NCBI RefSeq assembly: GCF_005221385.1
Contig: NZ_CP039904.1
Coordinates: 930,001-994,000 of the forward strand
DNA: 64,000 bases
Reading direction: 5' to 3'
Origin: Agrobacterium tumefaciens
Lineage (GTDB): Bacteria > Pseudomonadota > Alphaproteobacteria > Rhizobiales > Rhizobiaceae
Shown: piece by piece, positions 62,812 to 64,000 of the stretch
How positions within the stretch are numbered: position 1 is the first letter of the stretch
Layout of the letters: the number at the start of each line of letters is the position of its first letter
Made by a program: the position numbers and the translations under genes
The notes under the pieces: model-generated
Told to the model about the DNA's origin: nothing
Database searches by the model: none
What the model saw: the letters and a program-made list of their open reading frames with translations, nothing else

Positions 62812-63585
62812 TTAGGTCTCCCGCGCCTCAGTTTCAATCAGCCGAACGTCGTGATCGGCACAGATGGAACGGATCGAATCGACCGGACAATGATCGGTAA
62901 TAAAGGTATGCACCTGCGAAAGATGGCCAATACGCACCGGGGCCGTGCGCTCGAATTTGAGCGAATCCGACACCAGAATGACATGGCGGGCATTGGAAAT
63001 GATCGCCTGCGCGACTTTGACCTCGCGAAAATCGAAATCCAGCAGCGCGCCGTCCTCATCGATGGCCGAAACGCCGATGACGGCGAAATCGACCTTGAAC
63101 TGGCGGATGAAATCGACGGCCGCCTCACCGACGATACCACCATCGGAACCGCGAACGACGCCGCCCGCAATCACCACTTCAATGCCGGGAAAAACTCGCA
63201 ACCTGTTGGCAACATTGATATTGTTGGTGATGACCATTAATTCGTGGTGGTCCGCCAGCGCTTCGCCCACCGACTCGGTCGTCGTACCGATATTGATGAA
63301 GAGCGACGAATTGTTGGGGATGAGGGCAGCAGCAGCGGCACCGATCGCCTGTTTTTCGACAGAAGCAATCGCCCGTCGCGCCTCGTATTTGACGTTTTCA
63401 TTGCCGCTTGGAAATAGTGCGCCGCCATGGATGCGCGTCAGCACCCTGGTATCGCAGAGATCGTTCAGGTCCTTGCGGATAGTCTGGGGGGTCACCGAAA
63501 AGCGCGCCGCCAGCTCGTCGACCAGCACCCGCCCGTTCGCTTTCGCCAGTGCAACGATTTCATCCTGACGCGGTGTGAGCAGCAT
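62812..63585 (-). CDS. glpR: DeoR-family repressor of glycerol genes
   Basis: This 257-residue protein has the DeoR helix-turn-helix (MLLTPRQDEIVALAKANGRV, then VTPQTIRKDLNDL) and the sugar-phosphate-binding C-terminal domain (INIGTTTESVGEAL). It lies immediately upstream of glpD in the same orientation and is the likely glycerol-3-phosphate-responsive repressor. Its own promoter region also contains an AACGAAAAA inverted repeat, suggesting autoregulation. GGAGGGTGAA precedes the ATG. Confidence 0.92.
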   Translation of the reverse strand: MLLTPRQDEIVALAKANGRVLVDELAARFSVTPQTIRKDLNDLCDTRVLTRIHGGALFPSGNENVKYEARRAIASVEKQAIGAAAAALIPNNSSLFINIGTTTESVGEALADHHELMVITNNINVANRLRVFPGIEVVIAGGVVRGSDGGIVGEAAVDFIRQFKVDFAVIGVSAIDEDGALLDFDFREVKVAQAIISNARHVILVSDSLKFERTAPVRIGHLSQVHTFITDHCPVDSIRSICADHDVRLIETEARET

Positions 63586-63608
63586 TTCACCCTCCCTCCT
63601 CTTTCAAT

Positions 63609-63649
63609 TTTTTCGTTTTATTGAAGAGCGAACGAAAAACCAATGTCAA
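63609..63649 (-). promoter_or_regulatory. glpR promoter with inverted TTTTTCGTT repeat
   Basis: TTTTTCGTT (63609-63617) and AACGAAAAA (63631-63639) are nine-base inverted arms with centres 22 bp apart. TTGACA lies at 63649-63644, and TTCAAT/CTTCAA at 63626-63620 is a possible -10. The layout mirrors the glpD promoter. Confidence 0.55.
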
Positions 63650-63725
63650 GGGAAGGTTTGTAGCGGTGAGTTCTACCTGTCTGCGAATATGCCTGAAACA
63701 TGCACCGGCGTCGCACGCAAACTTA

Positions 63726-64000
63726 TTAGCCGGCCTTCTTAGCCATCATCGAGGCACCCCCCTGCATATCGATACCGGCGAATCCAGAAGACGCGGCGCC
63801 GAACGCATCGCCGATACCGATCAGGACAGGTTCGTTCACGCCTAGCCTCTCGACCGCCGCAGCCAATTGCGCGAGTGAACCGCACCAGCGCTGTTCATTC
63901 GCCCGGCTGACGGAAATCATCACCGCAACGGGCGTCGAGGCGGGCATGCCGTTAGCGAGCAGGGAGGACTGGATATCTGCTGCGGTTCGGCCGCCCATAT
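63726..64000 (-). CDS. Uroporphyrinogen-III C-methyltransferase / siroheme synthase, C-terminal part
   Basis: The frame runs to the right edge, so only about 91 C-terminal residues are seen. ADIQSSLLANGMPASTPVAVM and SRANEQRWCGSL and LGVNEPVLIGIGDAF are typical of the end of CobA/CysG methyltransferases, which methylate uroporphyrinogen III for siroheme and cobalamin. Whether it is a CysG fusion or a single-domain enzyme cannot be told from this fragment. Confidence 0.85.
   Translation of the reverse strand, partial: MGGRTAADIQSSLLANGMPASTPVAVMISVSRANEQRWCGSLAQLAAAVERLGVNEPVLIGIGDAFGAASSGFAGIDMQGGASMMAKKAG

Overview
The window looks like a chromosomal segment of an Agrobacterium/Rhizobium-type alphaproteobacterium. 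Supporting signs are the high GC content, dense ATGA/GTGA-coupled operons and many ABC uptake systems. Further signs are a rhizobial-type glycerol operon (glpR, glpD, glpSTPQUV, glpK), CpdR beside tRNA-Val(GAC), an MmgR/suhB-type small RNA beside an inositol-monophosphatase-family gene, and a ROSE-controlled Hsp20 gene. I see no transposase, phage gene, CRISPR array or replication origin.

Layout. 1-2638: the end of an FMN L-lactate dehydrogenase-type gene, a small membrane protein and a MarR-GNAT fusion. 2676-8576: a citrulline/ornithine block (Lrp regulator, ornithine cyclodeaminase, CtlX-type hydrolase and a polar amino-acid ABC transporter). 8646-22090: a long leftward sugar-acid block with L-idonate-type dehydrogenase, two RraA-family aldolases, an amino-acid-type ABC transporter, three short-chain or epimerase-type dehydrogenases including a DenD-like enzyme, a D-2-hydroxyacid dehydrogenase, a TctABC transporter and a LysR regulator. 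22289-24113: two convergent, overlapping paralogous EamA transporters. 24308-29095: biotin carboxylase, two carrier proteins, and PxpB/C/A-like proteins in one coupled operon. 29251-36504: a spermidine/putrescine-type ABC transporter, an aminotransferase, an SDR and a LysR regulator, followed by a chemoreceptor remnant. 36778-46600: an eight-gene leftward operon with Rbs-type transporter, SorC regulator, aldo/keto reductase, GlpD-like oxidase, class I aldolase and FGGY kinase, probably for an unidentified polyol or sugar. 46884-49626: tRNA-Val, cpdR, an N-formylglutamate amidohydrolase, mmgR and hisN. 49650-53488: alpha/beta hydrolase, Hsp20, a bile-acid:sodium-symporter-family protein and a LysR regulator. 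53544-63585: the glycerol regulon. 63726-64000: the end of a siroheme/uroporphyrinogen methyltransferase gene.

How the parts work together. Most of the window is catabolic: a binding-protein transporter brings in one class of substrate, and co-transcribed dehydrogenases, kinases or aldolases feed central metabolism under a local regulator. Several local operators can be read directly: an Lrp-type dyad at 3140-3156, a MarR-type palindrome at 1667-1681, SorC-type AATTTATTGC sites at 46631-46738, and CGAA half-sites spaced 11 bp apart inside the glpD promoter. Four substrate-binding-protein genes are followed by hairpins, suggesting that the binding protein is made in excess over the membrane parts.

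The most promising undescribed items are as follows. (1) A leader on the minus strand at 50651-50795 has a three-way-junction layout whose closing helix competes with an intrinsic terminator in front of the alpha/beta hydrolase gene. (2) The BC / BCCP / lysine-less carrier / PxpB / PxpC / PxpA operon resembles a split urea-carboxylase-type enzyme. (3) The eight-gene polyol-like operon has a clear operator but unknown substrate.
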